Below, piece by piece: positions 42,409 to 51,058 of a stretch of 57,718 nucleotides of DNA. The notes under the pieces were generated by a model that had not been told where the DNA came from, made no database searches, and worked only from the letters and a program-made list of their open reading frames with translations. Positions within the stretch are counted from its first letter, which is position 1, and the number at the start of each line of letters is the position of its first letter. Both the position numbers and the translations under genes were made by a program. This DNA comes from Clostridia bacterium (lineage in GTDB: Bacteria > Bacillota > Clostridia > Peptostreptococcales > Anaerovoracaceae), in contig JAILDA010000063.1 in NCBI GenBank assembly GCA_024689865.1, forward strand, positions 1-57,718. The letters run 5' to 3'.

Positions 42409-43320
42409 ATGAAGTACATAGGTGTAGACATAGGCGGCACTAACATAAAAATGGGGCTCGTAGACCTGGATGGCAGTGATCCGGTCATCATGGCAAGATC
42501 TTCATTTCCTTTTGATCATATGTCATGCGCAGATCTTTGCAAGGCAATTAAGGAGCACTCGGAAATAATGGCCGCGGACGCAGGCCTTAGGATCGACGAT
42601 ATCTCAGGCATAGGTCTCAGTGTTCCCGGAAGCATAGACAGGGAAGGCGAAAACATACTGCATTCCTACAACATGGGTTATCATAACGTACCGATAAGGG
42701 CTGAACTTCAGAAACTGTTCCCCGGGAAAAAGATATCGATGGCAAACGACGCCAATGCGGCGGCATTTGCGGAGCTTTACGCAGGTTCGCTTAAAGGCTG
42801 CCGCAATGCGCTGCTTCTTACCATTGGTACAGGCCTTGGTTCCGGACTCATACTGGACGGAAAGGTGTTCAACGGCGGGCAGGGACGGGGCTGCGAGCTT
42901 GGCCACATGACGTTCAAGGTTGGCGGAATACAGTGTAACTGCGGTCAGAGCGGGTGCATGGATGTCTACCTTTCGGCTACCCGCATAGCCAGAGACGGCA
43001 GGGAGCTTCTGGGTGAGGAATACGCGGATGCCAAGGCGGTTCTGGATCTGAGCAGAAGCGGGGATCCTACAGCTAAAATGATCATGGATTCCTATCTGGA
43101 CGATCTCTCGACTGCTATCGCCGCTCTTTGTGCAACTTTCGACCCTGAAAGGATAGCGCTCGGCGGAGGATTCAGCGCTGCAGGAGACGCGCTTTACGTT
43201 CCGCTCAACAAGCTGGTAGCGCAAAAGAATTTTCACAGGATAGCATACGACATAGTGCCTGCAAGATTCCTTAACGATGCAGGAGTCCTGGGCGCGGCGT
43301 ATCATGTTCATTTGACATAA
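42409..43320 (+). CDS. ROK-family glucokinase
   Basis: I chose the ATG at 42409 (MKYIGVDIGGTNIK) because it follows AAGGAGACGGAC and matches the family N-terminus; the ATG 48 bases earlier lacks a ribosome site. The 303-residue protein has phosphate loop DIGGTNIKMG, TIGTGLGSGLIL and the zinc site CNCGQSGCMD. It likely phosphorylates glucose; other hexoses are possible in ROK proteins. Confidence 0.88.
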   Translation: MKYIGVDIGGTNIKMGLVDLDGSDPVIMARSSFPFDHMSCADLCKAIKEHSEIMAADAGLRIDDISGIGLSVPGSIDREGENILHSYNMGYHNVPIRAELQKLFPGKKISMANDANAAAFAELYAGSLKGCRNALLLTIGTGLGSGLILDGKVFNGGQGRGCELGHMTFKVGGIQCNCGQSGCMDVYLSATRIARDGRELLGEEYADAKAVLDLSRSGDPTAKMIMDSYLDDLSTAIAALCATFDPERIALGGGFSAAGDALYVPLNKLVAQKNFHRIAYDIVPARFLNDAGVLGAAYHVHLT

Positions 43321-43358
43321 GCTAATCAAAATACTAAAATTACAGGGTATAAGAAAAC

Positions 43359-43398
43359 CGGGGCTTACGGCCCCTTGCAACGAAGTTGTAAAGGAAAA
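43359..43398 (+). other. Two small hairpins in the mscL leader
   Basis: GGGGC-TTACG-GCCCC and then TTGCAAC-GAA-GTTGTAA lie between the kinase stop and mscL. No U-run follows, so they may be a weak terminator or a leader structure. Confidence 0.35.
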
Positions 43399-43422
43399 TA
43401 TAAATAGTTAAGGAGTAAGATC

Positions 43423-43890
43423 ATGGAAGAAAAGAAAGGTTTTGTAAAAGAGTTTAAAGAGTTCATAATGCGCGGCAACGTGCTGGATATGGCCGTAGGC
43501 GTCATAATAGCGACCGCGTTCGGCAAGATCACCACGTCCCTCGTAAAGGACGTGTTCATGCCGTTCATCAGCTGGATCTTCGGCGCAAGGGACATGACGG
43601 CTCTGAACATAGTTGTAAGAGAAGCAGTTACCAACGAAGCCGGCGATGTAGTTAAGGAAGCGATCGTCATCGGATTCGGAACATTCGTTACCGCGATCAT
43701 AGACTTCATACTTGTAGCTCTTGTTGTATTCCTGATAGTTAAGGCGTTCAACAAGGCAAGAGCAAAGGCCGAGGCAAAGAAGAAAGCAGAGGCAGAAGCC
43801 GCTGCTGCGGCCGCTGCCGAAGAACCGGCTCCTCCCACACAGGAAGAGCTTCTTGCTGAGATCAGAGATCTTCTTAAAGCATCCAAGTAA
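43423..43890 (+). CDS. mscL: Large-conductance mechanosensitive channel MscL
   Basis: The 155-residue protein has the MscL start KEFKEFIMRGNVLDMAVGVIIA with the first membrane helix, a periplasmic loop and a second helix ending in a charged Ala/Lys/Glu-rich coiled tail. It opens under extreme osmotic downshift. The ribosome site is AAGGAGTAAGATC. Two zinc-ribbon protein genes follow closely. Confidence 0.93.
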   Translation: MEEKKGFVKEFKEFIMRGNVLDMAVGVIIATAFGKITTSLVKDVFMPFISWIFGARDMTALNIVVREAVTNEAGDVVKEAIVIGFGTFVTAIIDFILVALVVFLIVKAFNKARAKAEAKKKAEAEAAAAAAAEEPAPPTQEELLAEIRDLLKASK

Positions 43891-43917
43891 GCGTATCTAC
43901 ACGAAAGGATCAAATCA

Positions 43918-44505
43918 ATGGCTAAATGTGTTAAATGCGGAGCGGAGCTGATCGAAGGCGCTAGATTCTGCAGGGAATGCGGCGCTAAGATAGAGGCTCC
44001 TGCGGTCACCGCGGAAAAGGTCGCTGCCGTTAAGAGCGAGATAGAGACTACTGCCGTAAGTCTCAGAGAGCTTACAGATAAGATGCTCGCGACATACGTT
44101 GCAGGCATGAAGGATCTGGAGGATGCTGTCGCAAAAGCCAAGGCCGAATCTGCATCCAAAGAGGCTGAATACGAAGTTAAGCTCAGGGAGAGCAGTGTTC
44201 TTCTGGAAGCAAAGACCAGAGAGCTGAACGAGCTTACCGAAAAGTATTCCAAGCTCCAGATAATCAATCAGCAGCTCCAGACCGAAAAGTACGACGCTCA
44301 GTCCGCTGTTACGGAACTAAACAATAAGGTAGCCGCGCTTGAACAGGCAAGGGCATCTCTTGTTGCCGCGCTCAATGCACAGCAGGCTATTCCCGCGTCA
44401 GTTCCCGCACAGGCACAGCCTTCTGTTTCTGTACAGGAGCAGACTTCGCCGGTCGTACCGATTCCGGATGCGGCTCAGCCGGACCCTGCAAAAGAGGAAG
44501 CGTAA
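43918..44505 (+). CDS. Zinc-ribbon and coiled-coil protein
   Basis: The 195-residue protein begins with a zinc ribbon (CVKCGAEL then CRECGAKI), then a long coiled coil (about residues 40-150) and a Pro/Gln/Ala-rich tail. There is no signal peptide. It lies between mscL and another zinc-ribbon gene, overlapping the latter by one base. A scaffolding role is possible; no specific function is seen. Confidence 0.75.
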   Translation: MAKCVKCGAELIEGARFCRECGAKIEAPAVTAEKVAAVKSEIETTAVSLRELTDKMLATYVAGMKDLEDAVAKAKAESASKEAEYEVKLRESSVLLEAKTRELNELTEKYSKLQIINQQLQTEKYDAQSAVTELNNKVAALEQARASLVAALNAQQAIPASVPAQAQPSVSVQEQTSPVVPIPDAAQPDPAKEEA

Positions 44506-44783
44506 TGAGCGGGTCCGGACTTAACGGAAAAGGGTTCTTTTCAAACTTGTTCTCCGGGATAAAGGAAAAGAGCGGATCTTTTGCCAGGAATGCGGTCATC
44601 GGCAAAAAGCAGACTTTTCAATGTTCCGTATGCGGACATGATCTGCAGCCTTACGATAAGACCTGTCCGGCCTGCAGGAGTTCAGCTGAAGACCGCATGA
44701 GCACATCGGTTTGCAAGGACTGCGGATGCCGGATCCCATCGTGCAGCAGATACTGCATCATCTGCGGATCGAAACAAGACTAG
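44505..44783 (+). CDS. Small double zinc-ribbon protein
   Basis: The 92-residue protein has two Cys-pair ribbons in its C-terminal half: CSVCGHDLQPYDKTCPAC and CKDCGCRIPSCSRYCIICG. It overlaps the previous gene in a TAATG junction, so it is translated by coupling. Function unknown. Confidence 0.7.
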   Translation: MSGSGLNGKGFFSNLFSGIKEKSGSFARNAVIGKKQTFQCSVCGHDLQPYDKTCPACRSSAEDRMSTSVCKDCGCRIPSCSRYCIICGSKQD

Positions 44784-44808
44784 GCAGCTTAACAGATATG
44801 CAGCAAAG

Positions 44809-44841
44809 AAAAAAGCTCAGAGATCATCTCTGAGCTTTTTT
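44809..44841. terminator. Shared terminator of the zinc-ribbon operon and tRNA-Leu
   Basis: AAAAGCTCAGAGA pairs with TCTCTGAGCTTTT around TCA with T-rich ends on both strands. It touches the CCA end of the tRNA on the minus strand. Confidence 0.9.
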
Positions 44842-44925
44842 GGTGCGGTATAATGGACTTGAACCATCACGGTGTTACCCATACGGCCCTCAACCGTACG
44901 CGTCTGCCAATTCCGCCAATACCGC
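44841..44925 (-). tRNA. tRNA-Leu (anticodon GAG)
   Basis: Minus strand, 85 bases: acceptor GCGGTAT/ATACCGC, a long variable arm typical of class II, anticodon stem-loop TACGG-TTGAGGG-CCGTA with GAG, T-loop TTCAAGT and an encoded CCA. Confidence 0.95.
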
Positions 44926-44975
44926 AGGCAACGCAGTAATTTTAGCACAGGCACTTTGCCTTGTAAAGCATTATT

Positions 44976-45737
44976 TTATGCTAATGCGTAAGTTTTTATC
45001 AGGTAGAGGATAAGGAGCATCAGCGGGAAATAAACGTAGTACGCTACCTTTATCGCAAGTTTGTTTGGACCTCTTTCTCCGTTGTATAACCAGGTAAGGA
45101 TGACTGCCAGCAGAGCAAAGAATTTGTCCGGGACAGTATAGTAGAACCCGTCGACAAGTATGTTTAGATAATTGTCAGCAGTAACATATATTACTATTAC
45201 AGCAAAGCATACGAGCTGCAGAGTTCTTGTGTAAGTAACGTTGCCGCAGAGATAGAGTATCCCGGCGATGATGATGCCGAAGTCTGCAAGCTCGCAGTTG
45301 AGGTACTTGCAGGCGACGGTTCCGGCCCAGCACAGGATTATGATCGTTGCGAAGGTGATCACCATGTTGTTTACGCGGATCCTTATGAAATCTATCGCGT
45401 TCATTATTATGAAAGCGATGAGCAGCGTCAGCATGATGCTCTGCTGGGAAGTATCCCACACTTTGCCGCAGAACAGCAGATCGCCGGGGATCTCTGATAT
45501 TACGGCAAATACGACGAGCCTTCGAAGGTAAGCCCAGCGGTCCTGGCTGTGCTTTATACCTTCCACCATCAGGAATACGAATATGGTATACGAAAAATAG
45601 AACAGGTAGGTCTTCCAGTCGACCTCGTGATTGTCCGTAAATACCTGGGCGCAGCCCACGGTCATTGCTAGAAATGCTATTATTCTTAATACAAAGGCGT
45701 TTAAGCCCGGTTTTTTTCTTGTCTTCTTTTCTTTCAT
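44976..45737 (-). CDS. TraX-family multi-pass membrane protein
   Basis: The 253-residue protein has seven or eight membrane segments and TraX features: an early LRIIAFLAMTVGC, a FSYTIFVFLMVEGIKHSQ block and a RLVVFAVISEIPGDLLF block. TraX in the F plasmid acetylates pilin, and chromosomal relatives are probable acyltransferases. It overlaps the asnA stop by one base. Its role in this operon is unclear. Confidence 0.75.
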   Translation of the reverse strand: MKEKKTRKKPGLNAFVLRIIAFLAMTVGCAQVFTDNHEVDWKTYLFYFSYTIFVFLMVEGIKHSQDRWAYLRRLVVFAVISEIPGDLLFCGKVWDTSQQSIMLTLLIAFIIMNAIDFIRIRVNNMVITFATIIILCWAGTVACKYLNCELADFGIIIAGILYLCGNVTYTRTLQLVCFAVIVIYVTADNYLNILVDGFYYTVPDKFFALLAVILTWLYNGERGPNKLAIKVAYYVYFPLMLLILYLIKTYALA

Positions 45738-46750
45738 TACAAGATCATTATACCATTTTCACGGCATTTTGTCTTTGTTTCATCGTCCCAGACTGCGGAC
45801 TGTACTTCTCCGATGTGTGCGGAGCCCAGAAGAAGCATGCAGAGTCTGCTCTGACCTATGCCGCCTCCGATGGTGTAAGGAAGCTGACCCGCAAGGAGAG
45901 CTTTGTGGTAGGGCAGTTCCTTCCTGTCCGTGCAGCCGGATATTTCCAGCTGTTTTGCAAGGCTTTCCGGAGATACTCTGATTCCCATGCTGGATATCTC
46001 CAGAGCCTGCCCAAGCACTTCGTTCCAGAACAGGATGTCTGCGTTGAGTTCCCAGTCGTCGTAGTCCGGAGCTCTCAGGTCGTGAGGCTTGCCGCTTTTA
46101 AGCGCGCCGCCGATGCGGAGGATGCAAGTAGTGTGATGATCCTTAAGATAAGCGTTTTCACGTTCCTTGGCCGTAAGGTCCGGATACATGTCTTCCAGTT
46201 CCTGGGAATCCACGAAGCTGACGTTGCGGTCTTTGTAGGACAGCTCGTAAAGAGCAGGGTAGTCTTTACGCAGCAGAAGTTCGGTGTCGCAGATGGCATA
46301 AACTATGCGTCGAACTGTATCTTTAAGGAAATCTATGTTTCTGTCCGCGATGTTGATGACTTTTTCCCAGTCCCACTGGTCTACGTATACGGAATGGATG
46401 TTGTCCAGGTCCTCGTCGCGCCTTATGGCGTTCATGTCCGTGTAAAGACCGCGGCCCTCGTAAAAATGGTAATCCTTGAGCGCCTGTCTCTTCCACTTGG
46501 CAAGAGACTGAACCACCTGACATACGCGTCCGTCTTCTTTAATGTCGAACTCTACCTTTCTTTCCACACCGTTCAGGTCGTCGTTGAGACCTGTTCCTGC
46601 TTCCAGGAACAGCGGCGCGGAAACTCTGCTGAGGTTAAGAGCCTCGGACAGTTTGTGTTCGAATATCTGGTGTATCTTGCTGATGGCTTTCTGAAGGTCG
46701 TAGGAGTCCAGTTTAGCTCTGTAGCCTTCCGGTATTATGATGCTGCTCAT
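45737..46750 (-). CDS. asnA: Ammonia-dependent asparagine synthetase
   Basis: The start at 46750 (MSSIIIPEGYRAKLDS) is the family start and overlaps the previous stop in an ATGA junction; the 14 residues upstream in this frame are not conserved. The 337-residue protein has the class II synthetase core (LNDDLNGVERKVEFDI, VVQSLAKWKR, GRGLYTDMNAIRRDE, YTIGGGIGQSRLCMLLL). It makes asparagine from aspartate, ammonia and ATP, using the product of the aminotransferase encoded just upstream. Confidence 0.95.
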   Translation of the reverse strand: MSSIIIPEGYRAKLDSYDLQKAISKIHQIFEHKLSEALNLSRVSAPLFLEAGTGLNDDLNGVERKVEFDIKEDGRVCQVVQSLAKWKRQALKDYHFYEGRGLYTDMNAIRRDEDLDNIHSVYVDQWDWEKVINIADRNIDFLKDTVRRIVYAICDTELLLRKDYPALYELSYKDRNVSFVDSQELEDMYPDLTAKERENAYLKDHHTTCILRIGGALKSGKPHDLRAPDYDDWELNADILFWNEVLGQALEISSMGIRVSPESLAKQLEISGCTDRKELPYHKALLAGQLPYTIGGGIGQSRLCMLLLGSAHIGEVQSAVWDDETKTKCRENGIMIL

Positions 46751-48030
46751 ATTCTGCTCTCCAGCTGTTCTATGGTGGCTATCTGCGCGCATACCGCGAA
46801 CACTTCCATGGCCGGTATAAGTTCTTCCACGGGCGGGAAAGATGGCGCAATACGCAGGTATCTGTCGTCCGGGTCGTTGTGATAAGGATGAGTGGCTCCG
46901 GGACCTGTCATGGTAACACCGCAGGCTTTAACGAGTTCGTTGATCCTTGTTGCCGTACCGTCGTTAGCTATGAATGTGATGAAATAACCGCCCTTGGGCT
47001 TGGTCCATGTTCCGGCGCCTTTACCTTCCAGTTCTTTGGAAAGGGTATCGAATACTGCGTCGAACTTGGGCCTTAGTATCTCGGCGTGCTTTTTCATTAC
47101 GTTAGGAACGCCGCCCTGGCTCTTAAGGAAGCGCACATGGCGCAGCATGTTCATCTTATCCCAGCTTATTGTTTCGTATTTTACCTGACTCTCGGTAAAG
47201 TCCACGTTTGCTTTTGAAGCCCCGAAGAATCCTATTCCGGAACCTGCCATGGTTATTTTGGATGTGGATCCGAACATGTAGACCATGTCCGGGTTCCCAG
47301 CTTTCTTGCACTCGTCCAGTATGTTGAGCAGGGGAACGTCCTCGTAGATGGCGTGGACCATGTAGGAGTTGTCCCAGAATATGCGGAAATCTTTTGCTGC
47401 CGGCTTGAGGGCGGCAAGTTCTTTTACGACTCTGTCGGAATAGGTAATTCCCAGAGGATTGGAGAACTTAGGAATGCACCACATGCCCTTAACGGTAGGA
47501 TCGCTCTCTACGTATTTACGGATGGTGTCCATGTCCGGACCCTCTTCGTCGGTAAGGACCTGGATCATATCTATGCCGAAAAACTCGCACATGCCGAAAT
47601 GTCTGTCGTATCCGGGAACAGGACAGATGAACTTTATTTTATCGTATTTGCCCCAGGGCTTCTCGGACCCCAGTACGCCTTTAAGCATGGCGCGGGCAAG
47701 GCAGTCGTACATGAAGTTTATGGAAGACGCTCCTACTACTATGGTCTCTTCGACAGTGGTCCCAAGAAGAGCGCCGAAGTATTCTCTTGCTTCGCGAAGT
47801 CCCAGAAGGGCGCCATAGTTCCTGGCGTCAGTACCGTACATGTCGCGGCAGTCCGTTCCGGAGTTTATCATGTCCATCATGGGCATTATCATGTCCAGCT
47901 GCTGCGTGGAAGGATTGCCTCTGGCAATATTAAGAGCCAGGTCCATGTCTTTGTACTTCTGATATCTTTTCATAAGTTCGGACTTGGCTTCGGCAAGTTC
48001 CTGCCGGTTCATGCTCTGATAAGTTTTCAT
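46747..48030 (-). CDS. Aspartate aminotransferase (MocR-type fold class I)
   Basis: The 427-residue PLP enzyme has MYGTDARNYGALLGLREAREYFG, DNSYMVHAIYED for the PLP-contacting Asp/Tyr, GSTSKITMAGSGIGF with the Schiff-base Lys, and a C-terminal YLRIAPSFPP with the substrate Arg. This is the longer aspartate aminotransferase group found in many anaerobes. The order aminotransferase-asnA means that oxaloacetate is turned to aspartate and then asparagine. AGGAGG precedes the ATG. Confidence 0.9.
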   Translation of the reverse strand: MKTYQSMNRQELAEAKSELMKRYQKYKDMDLALNIARGNPSTQQLDMIMPMMDMINSGTDCRDMYGTDARNYGALLGLREAREYFGALLGTTVEETIVVGASSINFMYDCLARAMLKGVLGSEKPWGKYDKIKFICPVPGYDRHFGMCEFFGIDMIQVLTDEEGPDMDTIRKYVESDPTVKGMWCIPKFSNPLGITYSDRVVKELAALKPAAKDFRIFWDNSYMVHAIYEDVPLLNILDECKKAGNPDMVYMFGSTSKITMAGSGIGFFGASKANVDFTESQVKYETISWDKMNMLRHVRFLKSQGGVPNVMKKHAEILRPKFDAVFDTLSKELEGKGAGTWTKPKGGYFITFIANDGTATRINELVKACGVTMTGPGATHPYHNDPDDRYLRIAPSFPPVEELIPAMEVFAVCAQIATIEQLESRI

Positions 48031-48062
48031 GGCAAACCTCCTTTAGATATAATATTTTCTTA

Positions 48063-48099
48063 TTTTATCTTCTTGAAGATAAAAGAGCAAGTAATTATA
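48063..48099 (-). promoter_or_regulatory. Promoter and palindromic operator candidate of the aspartate/asparagine operon
   Basis: On the minus strand TATAAT (48099-48094) is followed, at the expected start point, by a perfect palindrome TTTTATCTTC / GAAGATAAAA with a 2-base centre (48063-48084). It could be a repressor site or an RNA hairpin in the leader. No T-box sequence (TGGNACC) is present. Confidence 0.6.
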
Positions 48100-48135
48100 C
48101 TTTATTTATACAGAAAAACCACGGATGGTGATTAA

Positions 48136-48954
48136 ATGTTCGAATATGACATCGATTCTCTGGATATTAAAAAGATCGCGGATTCCGGTCAGACGTTCCG
48201 TATGTCTCCGGTTCCGGACCTTAGTCTTAAGTCCGGTCACGACATATACAGGTGCATAGCCGGGGATAAAGTCTGTCTTGCAGGGGGAGGGAAAGTATAT
48301 TACCGTTCTCCGGAAGAAGACTGCCCGGAAAATGATGCTTTCTGGAAGCGATATTTCGATCTGGATACGGATTACGAAGCGTTCATCGATTCCATAGATC
48401 CGGAAGACCGCTATCTTTCCGCCGCCGCGGAATTCGGACGCGGAATAAGGATACTTAAGCAGGACCCGTGGGAGATGCTGATAACTTTCATAATCTCCCA
48501 GCGCAGGAGCATTCCGTCGATCAAGACCTGTGTGGAGGCTCTCTGCAGAAGATGGGGAAAGCCGGCAGGAGACGGTCTGCATGCTTTTCCGACCCCTGAG
48601 GAGCTTTCGGCAGCATCATTAAGCGAGCTTTCGGAGTGTTCTCTTGGTTACCGTGCTGAGTATGTCTATCTTGCTGCACAGGGAGTTTGCAGCGGTGATG
48701 TTGATCTTTCCGCTATGGCGTGCATGCCGGATCCGGAACTTTTCGATTCGCTTACAGCATTAAGGGGCGTTGGACCGAAAGTTGCAAACTGCGTAAGTCT
48801 TTTCGGTTTCTACCGCATAGGCGCTTTCCCGATCGACGTATGGATAGACAGGGTGCTGAAAGAGTATTATCCGAACGGCTTCCCGATGAACAGATATGAA
48901 GGGTATGCCGGAGTGATGCAGCAGTACATGTTTTTTGCAGCCAGAAAGGCCTGA
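48136..48954 (+). CDS. 8-oxoguanine DNA glycosylase (OGG1-type)
   Basis: The 272-residue protein combines an OGG N-terminal domain with a helix-hairpin-helix GPD domain: ALRGVGPKVANCVSLF with catalytic Lys215 and FPIDVWIDR with catalytic Asp234. SLGYRAEYVYLAA matches the OGG1 helix GYRAxYV. It removes 8-oxoguanine from DNA and cuts the strand. The C-terminal zinc finger of other glycosylase families is absent. Confidence 0.9.
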   Translation: MFEYDIDSLDIKKIADSGQTFRMSPVPDLSLKSGHDIYRCIAGDKVCLAGGGKVYYRSPEEDCPENDAFWKRYFDLDTDYEAFIDSIDPEDRYLSAAAEFGRGIRILKQDPWEMLITFIISQRRSIPSIKTCVEALCRRWGKPAGDGLHAFPTPEELSAASLSELSECSLGYRAEYVYLAAQGVCSGDVDLSAMACMPDPELFDSLTALRGVGPKVANCVSLFGFYRIGAFPIDVWIDRVLKEYYPNGFPMNRYEGYAGVMQQYMFFAARKA

Positions 48955-48964
48955 AGGAGGATAT

Positions 48965-49876
48965 ATGGATAAAGCAGTTAGAGTAGCAAGACGCAACTGC
49001 ATGCTGACGCTTGCGTGCGCACTTATAGTTCTTATCTGCGTCTGCATAGGCGTGACGATGAATCTGACGACTATCTACGACGAGAACTTCGATCATATGG
49101 GTCTCAGGACATTCTGCATGTTCACGGTCAATTCCAACATACTGTGTGCCATCGGAATGTCTCTTCTGATCTCGTATTGTGTCGACGGACTCAGAAAGCA
49201 TAATTTCCATGTTCCGAAATGGGCCATGGTCATCGTATTTGCGGGCGTTACTTCCGTTACTCTCACGTTTCTGGTATCGCTGTTCATTCTTGCTCCGGTC
49301 AAAGGGTTCGTGTTGATCTTTACCGGTTCGAGGTTCTTCCTGCATGGATTGTGTCCGATACTTGCCATCGTTTCTTTTTGTTTCTTCATGAGCGAACAGA
49401 AGCTGCGCTTCTTATCTTCGCTTCTTGCGATGGTCCCTGTATTGATCTATTCGTTCCTGTATATAATGATGGTCGCTGTGATAGGGGAAGAACGTGGAGG
49501 ATGGAACGATTTTTACGGATTCATAGAAAGATTTCCTGTTTGGCTGCTTATAATTGTTATAATCCCGCTTACGCTTCTGATAGCTACAGTACTGCGTTTA
49601 TTACACAATAAGTCTTATGATAAACGAATTAAAATGGAGGCAGATTTCTTCAGCACGATATTTAAGGATGCGGATATCCATGAGATAGTATCAGCAATGG
49701 CATGGCTTCAGAAAAGCATCGCTAAAGGTAAAGATATCGTAGTTCCGGGTAGAGTCATCTCAGTCATGGTAGAGAACAACAGCGGAAACGTAAGCTGGGA
49801 GGAATGCTGTCAGATCTATCTTAAAGAGTATCTTGCCAGAAGCGAGGCGCAGGATCTTAAGAAGCTGTGGATATGA
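48965..49876 (+). CDS. Multi-pass membrane protein, Pr6Pr/FAR-17a-like
   Basis: The start at 48965 (MDKAVRVARRN) follows AAGGAGG; the longer reading frame begins inside the previous gene. The 303-residue protein has about six membrane segments with CMFTVNSNILCAIGM, like the FTxxSNxL motif of the Pr6Pr group, and FLHGLCPILAIVSF. A cytoplasmic C-terminal domain of ~90 residues ends it. The function is unknown and the family call is tentative. Confidence 0.6.
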   Translation: MDKAVRVARRNCMLTLACALIVLICVCIGVTMNLTTIYDENFDHMGLRTFCMFTVNSNILCAIGMSLLISYCVDGLRKHNFHVPKWAMVIVFAGVTSVTLTFLVSLFILAPVKGFVLIFTGSRFFLHGLCPILAIVSFCFFMSEQKLRFLSSLLAMVPVLIYSFLYIMMVAVIGEERGGWNDFYGFIERFPVWLLIIVIIPLTLLIATVLRLLHNKSYDKRIKMEADFFSTIFKDADIHEIVSAMAWLQKSIAKGKDIVVPGRVISVMVENNSGNVSWEECCQIYLKEYLARSEAQDLKKLWI

Positions 49877-50068
49877 TGCGTGGGCCCGAGTCCCTCTTTT
49901 ACCATGCAAAACAAAAGAGCCACCTTTCAGGTGACTCCTTTGTTTTGGTGCGCCAGGCGGGACCTTTCAGGCTGCGCCTTGGGCTTGCCTTCTCGTGAAC
50001 CCACGTGGTTTCGAGTCCCTATTATCATATGCAAAACAAAAGAACGGGCTTTGCCCGTCCTTCTGTTT
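49877..50068 (-). repeat. Tandem partial copies of the tRNA-Arg 3' end
   Basis: Bases 49941-49963 repeat, 123 bases away, the sequence 50064-50086 that covers the CCA end, acceptor strand and part of the T-stem of tRNA-Arg. The flanking hairpins and the shared string ATGCAAAACAAAAGA also recur, and a further truncated piece lies at 49885. An inverted T-arm piece (TTTCGAGTCCC) sits between copies. Nothing protein-coding is evident here. Confidence 0.75.
50035..50068 (-). terminator. Terminator-like hairpin downstream of tRNA-Arg
   Basis: On the minus strand GACGGGC pairs with GCCCGTT around AAA, with flanking AAAACAGAAG and CTTTTGTTTT strings. A sister hairpin lies at about 49912-49945. Confidence 0.75.
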
Positions 50069-50144
50069 TGGTGCGCCAGGCGGGACTCGAACCCACAACC
50101 TACTGATTCGTAGTCAGGCACTCTATCCATTGAGCTACTAGCGC
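50069..50144 (-). tRNA. tRNA-Arg (anticodon ACG)
   Basis: Minus strand, 76 bases: acceptor GCGCTAG/CTGGCGC, D-arm AGCTCAATGGATAGAGT, anticodon loop CTACGAA with ACG, T-arm GTGGG-TTCGAGT-CCCGC and an encoded CCA. A34 would be edited to inosine. Confidence 0.95.
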
Positions 50145-50224
50145 ATGTGCGTTTCGGCACGCGAAAGATTATATATCAAGCACATAAAAATGTAAAGGAC
50201 AAAATTGATCATCCTGAGGCTGTT

Positions 50225-51058
50225 CTACAATTCTCCGTCGAGCAGCTTGTTTATCATGTATGCAACGCCGTTATGGTCGTGGGTGAGGGTGGTGTAGTCC
50301 GCTTCATCCTTGAGTATCTGCAGGGAGTTTCCCATTGCAATAGAGACACCGGCTGCGCGCAGCATGGGGAGGTCGTTTCCGCCGTCGCCGAAAGCCATGG
50401 TATTCTCAGGGTTTAGACCCAGATAATCGGTAAGGGCTCGAAGGGCGTCGCCTTTATTGGCCTTTGCGTTGTTTACCTCCAGGTTGTTTTTTAGTGAAGA
50501 AGTAGCGATAAGTTCCGGGAAGTTCTGTCTGATATAGTCGCCTGTCTGCATAAGGATATCTACGCTTTTGCTGAATATCTGGACTTTCTGAACGTTTTTG
50601 CCGGTCTCGATCATGAATGCTCTTACGTCGTCGAGAGGTACGCGCATTCCTCTGAGAGTGCTGCAGTATATGGGGTCCGGCAGATATTCTTCTATGTTGT
50701 CCAGAAAGCGCCTGTCCATGTATCCGATGCTCTGAACGTAAACATCGTGGGCCACTCCAAGCGCATCGAATCTGTCGTTAAGATAGAGAGCCGTATCCAG
50801 CGGTATGTCTGAGCCGTATATGACGGTATCCTTTCTTAAGTCGAGCACTTCGGCGCCGTTTATGGTTATCGCGTAATGAACGAAGTCAAGGTCCTTGATA
50901 ACATCAGGCATGCCTTTATAGAACCTGCCGGTGCTGGGTACGATCTCGATTCCGTTATCCGCGGCCCTCTCAAGCGCTCTGCGGTTCTCTTCCGTAAGCC
51001 TTTTATCTGTAGTAAGAAGAGTTCCGTCCAGGTCCAGCGCTATTATCTTAATATCCAT
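50225..51058 (-). CDS. Cof-type HAD-IIB phosphatase
   Basis: The 277-residue protein has IIALDLDGTLLTTDK with both catalytic Asp residues, a type IIB cap and the C-terminal motif AFGDGGNDLPMLRAAG. Family members dephosphorylate sugar phosphates or cofactors such as flavin or pyridoxal derivatives. The ATG directly abuts the stop of the upstream nuclease gene. Confidence 0.9.
   Translation of the reverse strand: MDIKIIALDLDGTLLTTDKRLTEENRRALERAADNGIEIVPSTGRFYKGMPDVIKDLDFVHYAITINGAEVLDLRKDTVIYGSDIPLDTALYLNDRFDALGVAHDVYVQSIGYMDRRFLDNIEEYLPDPIYCSTLRGMRVPLDDVRAFMIETGKNVQKVQIFSKSVDILMQTGDYIRQNFPELIATSSLKNNLEVNNAKANKGDALRALTDYLGLNPENTMAFGDGGNDLPMLRAAGVSIAMGNSLQILKDEADYTTLTHDHNGVAYMINKLLDGEL

Noticed and set aside
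48031..48135. T-box riboswitch before the aminotransferase-asnA operon
   Set aside because: The region is only about 100 bases, lacks the TGGNACC core and has just one palindrome near the start point.
49880..50113. 77-residue ORF covering the tRNA-Arg repeats
   Set aside because: It ends in the well-known spurious tRNA-derived string CARRDSNPQPTDS and has no ribosome site.
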